21,990 bases of DNA from NCBI GenBank assembly GCA_964372275.1, contig CAYJRR010000067.1:3709-25698 (forward strand). Direction: 5' to 3'. The first letter of the stretch is position 1. Every line of letters begins with the position of its first letter. The stretch is from CAYJRR01 sp964372275 [NCBI: uncultured bacterium]. GTDB lineage: Bacteria; CAYJRR01. Position numbers and translations under genes: made by a program. The notes under the pieces are model-generated. The model had not been told where the DNA came from. It did no database searches and worked only from the letters and a program-made list of their open reading frames with translations. Shown here in pieces: positions 21,386 through 21,990 of this stretch.

Positions 21386-21990
21386 AACGCGTCGCAGCGG
21401 CAGCGGCGACCTTCCTGCTCGTCGCGGCGTCGGCACCCGCCGCCGAGGGCCCGACCGACGACCCGATGGCCCGGGTCCCTCCATCCCTCCGCGTCGACCC
21501 GGCGGGAAAGCCGCTCACCGCGGAGCAGATCGCCCGGCTGGAGAAGGGGGAGGTGCTGACCGGACTGGTCGACGTGCCGGGAAATCCGGTGAAGCGCGGG
21601 ATCGGGATCGGCATCGTCGACAGCCCGCCCGCGGCGGTTTTCGCGACCGTCGGCGACTACGAGCACTTCCCCGACTTCATGCCCTACGTCGCCCGGACGA
21701 CGGTCGATGCGCGCGAAGGGAACCAGACGACGGTCAGCTACTGGCTCGAGTTCCCCCTGGGGGTCGGCAACCGGAACTACCAACTTGCGCTCGTGGACGG
21801 CCCGCGCACCGTCGACGGCCTCGAGATCTTCGCCTCCGACTGGACCTACACCGGCAAGGGGAACATCACCGACACCTCCGGCTCGTGGGAGATCTGCCCC
21901 TACGGCGCGAACCGCTCCCTCGTGCGCTACGTCGTCTTCACCGACCCCGGCGGCCGGATCCCGAACTGGGTCAAGAACCGCGCCGCCGCC
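21382..21990 (+). CDS. Secreted START/SRPBCC-like protein (3' end outside window)
   Basis: ATG 21382 starts a frame open to the window end (203 residues seen). A signal peptide (MKRVAAAAATFLLVAASAPAA) precedes a linker, and from about residue 73 a START/polyketide-cyclase-like (SRPBCC) fold is visible: GIVDSPPAAVFATVGDYEHFPDFMPYVARTTVD in parts, then VSYWLEFPLGVGNRNYQL, WTYTGKGNITDTSGSWEI and VRYVVFTDPGGRIPNW. Proteins of this fold bind lipids or other hydrophobic ligands in a deep cavity. A periplasmic START-like protein next to a coupled lipoprotein could handle envelope lipids or quinones; that is inference. The C-terminal helix typical of the fold is probably just beginning at the window end. 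Confidence 0.8.
   Translation, partial: MKRVAAAAATFLLVAASAPAAEGPTDDPMARVPPSLRVDPAGKPLTAEQIARLEKGEVLTGLVDVPGNPVKRGIGIGIVDSPPAAVFATVGDYEHFPDFMPYVARTTVDAREGNQTTVSYWLEFPLGVGNRNYQLALVDGPRTVDGLEIFASDWTYTGKGNITDTSGSWEICPYGANRSLVRYVVFTDPGGRIPNWVKNRAAA

Noticed and set aside
1-21990. tRNA, rRNA, CRISPR array, insertion sequence or prophage genes
   Set aside because: I looked on both strands and saw no cloverleaf-like gene, regular spacer array, transposase motif or phage structural gene.

Overview
The window is GC-rich (around 70% by eye), densely coding bacterial chromosome with strongly G/C-ended codons. It shows no tRNA, rRNA, insertion sequence, phage gene or CRISPR array. Gene content and order (an xseB-ispA-dxs isoprenoid operon, an S46 dipeptidyl-peptidase, a leukotriene-A4-hydrolase-like M1 peptidase, a Rho with an Arg/Gly-rich insert, HxlR/YceI, and an outer-membrane protein with carboxypeptidase-regulatory-like repeats) suggest a Gram-negative, probably aerobic heterotroph. 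It could be of the Acidobacteriota or deltaproteobacterial/myxobacterial kind. The phylum is an inference; no marker gene here fixes it.

Layout. 1-3456: a 5'-truncated surface protein (Pro-rich linker, barrel-like region, three carboxypeptidase-regulatory-like repeats), a small unknown protein, and an unknown beta-rich protein on the minus strand. 3606-4211: msrA. 4213-4320: AT-rich palindromic repeat, copy A. 7455 down to 4299: xseB, ispA and dxs on the minus strand; dxs carries an in-frame TAG that removes its C-terminal domain. 7632-9321: a secreted NlpC/P60-like Cys/His protein, a minus-strand HxlR regulator, and divergently from it a yceI gene with a palindromic operator between them. 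9334-11145: M1 aminopeptidase. 11149-11256: repeat copy B. 14651 down to 11247: a tightly packed operon of an Smr-domain protein, a DUF3293-alpha/beta-hydrolase fusion and an S46 peptidase. 14764-16960: MoxR ATPase plus CoxE-like vWA protein. 17564-17025: secreted unknown protein. 19159-17810: rho, with a terminator-like leader hairpin. 20973-19375: thiolase and a membrane J-domain protein. 21047-21990: a lipoprotein coupled to a secreted START-like protein, truncated by the window end.

How it fits together. Most genes form short translationally coupled units (ATGA overlaps at 13373-13376 and 21382-21385, a 17-nt overlap of xseB and ispA, zero spacing between thiolase and the J-protein). The functional themes are isoprenoid precursor synthesis, protein and peptide degradation, oxidative damage repair or sensing, and envelope proteins.

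The observations most worth a second look are: (i) the lone amber codon inside dxs in a region where TAG is a common terminator; (ii) the two related AT-rich palindromes, each exactly between convergent genes and each providing the stop codon (in the same place in the repeat) of its minus-strand neighbour; (iii) several -10-like boxes only 7-10 nt upstream of start codons, suggesting leaderless transcripts; and (iv) a terminator-like hairpin with a competing alternative fold in front of rho. I did not find a clear new defence or biosynthetic system. The Smr/DUF3293-hydrolase/S46 operon is the least explained gene grouping.
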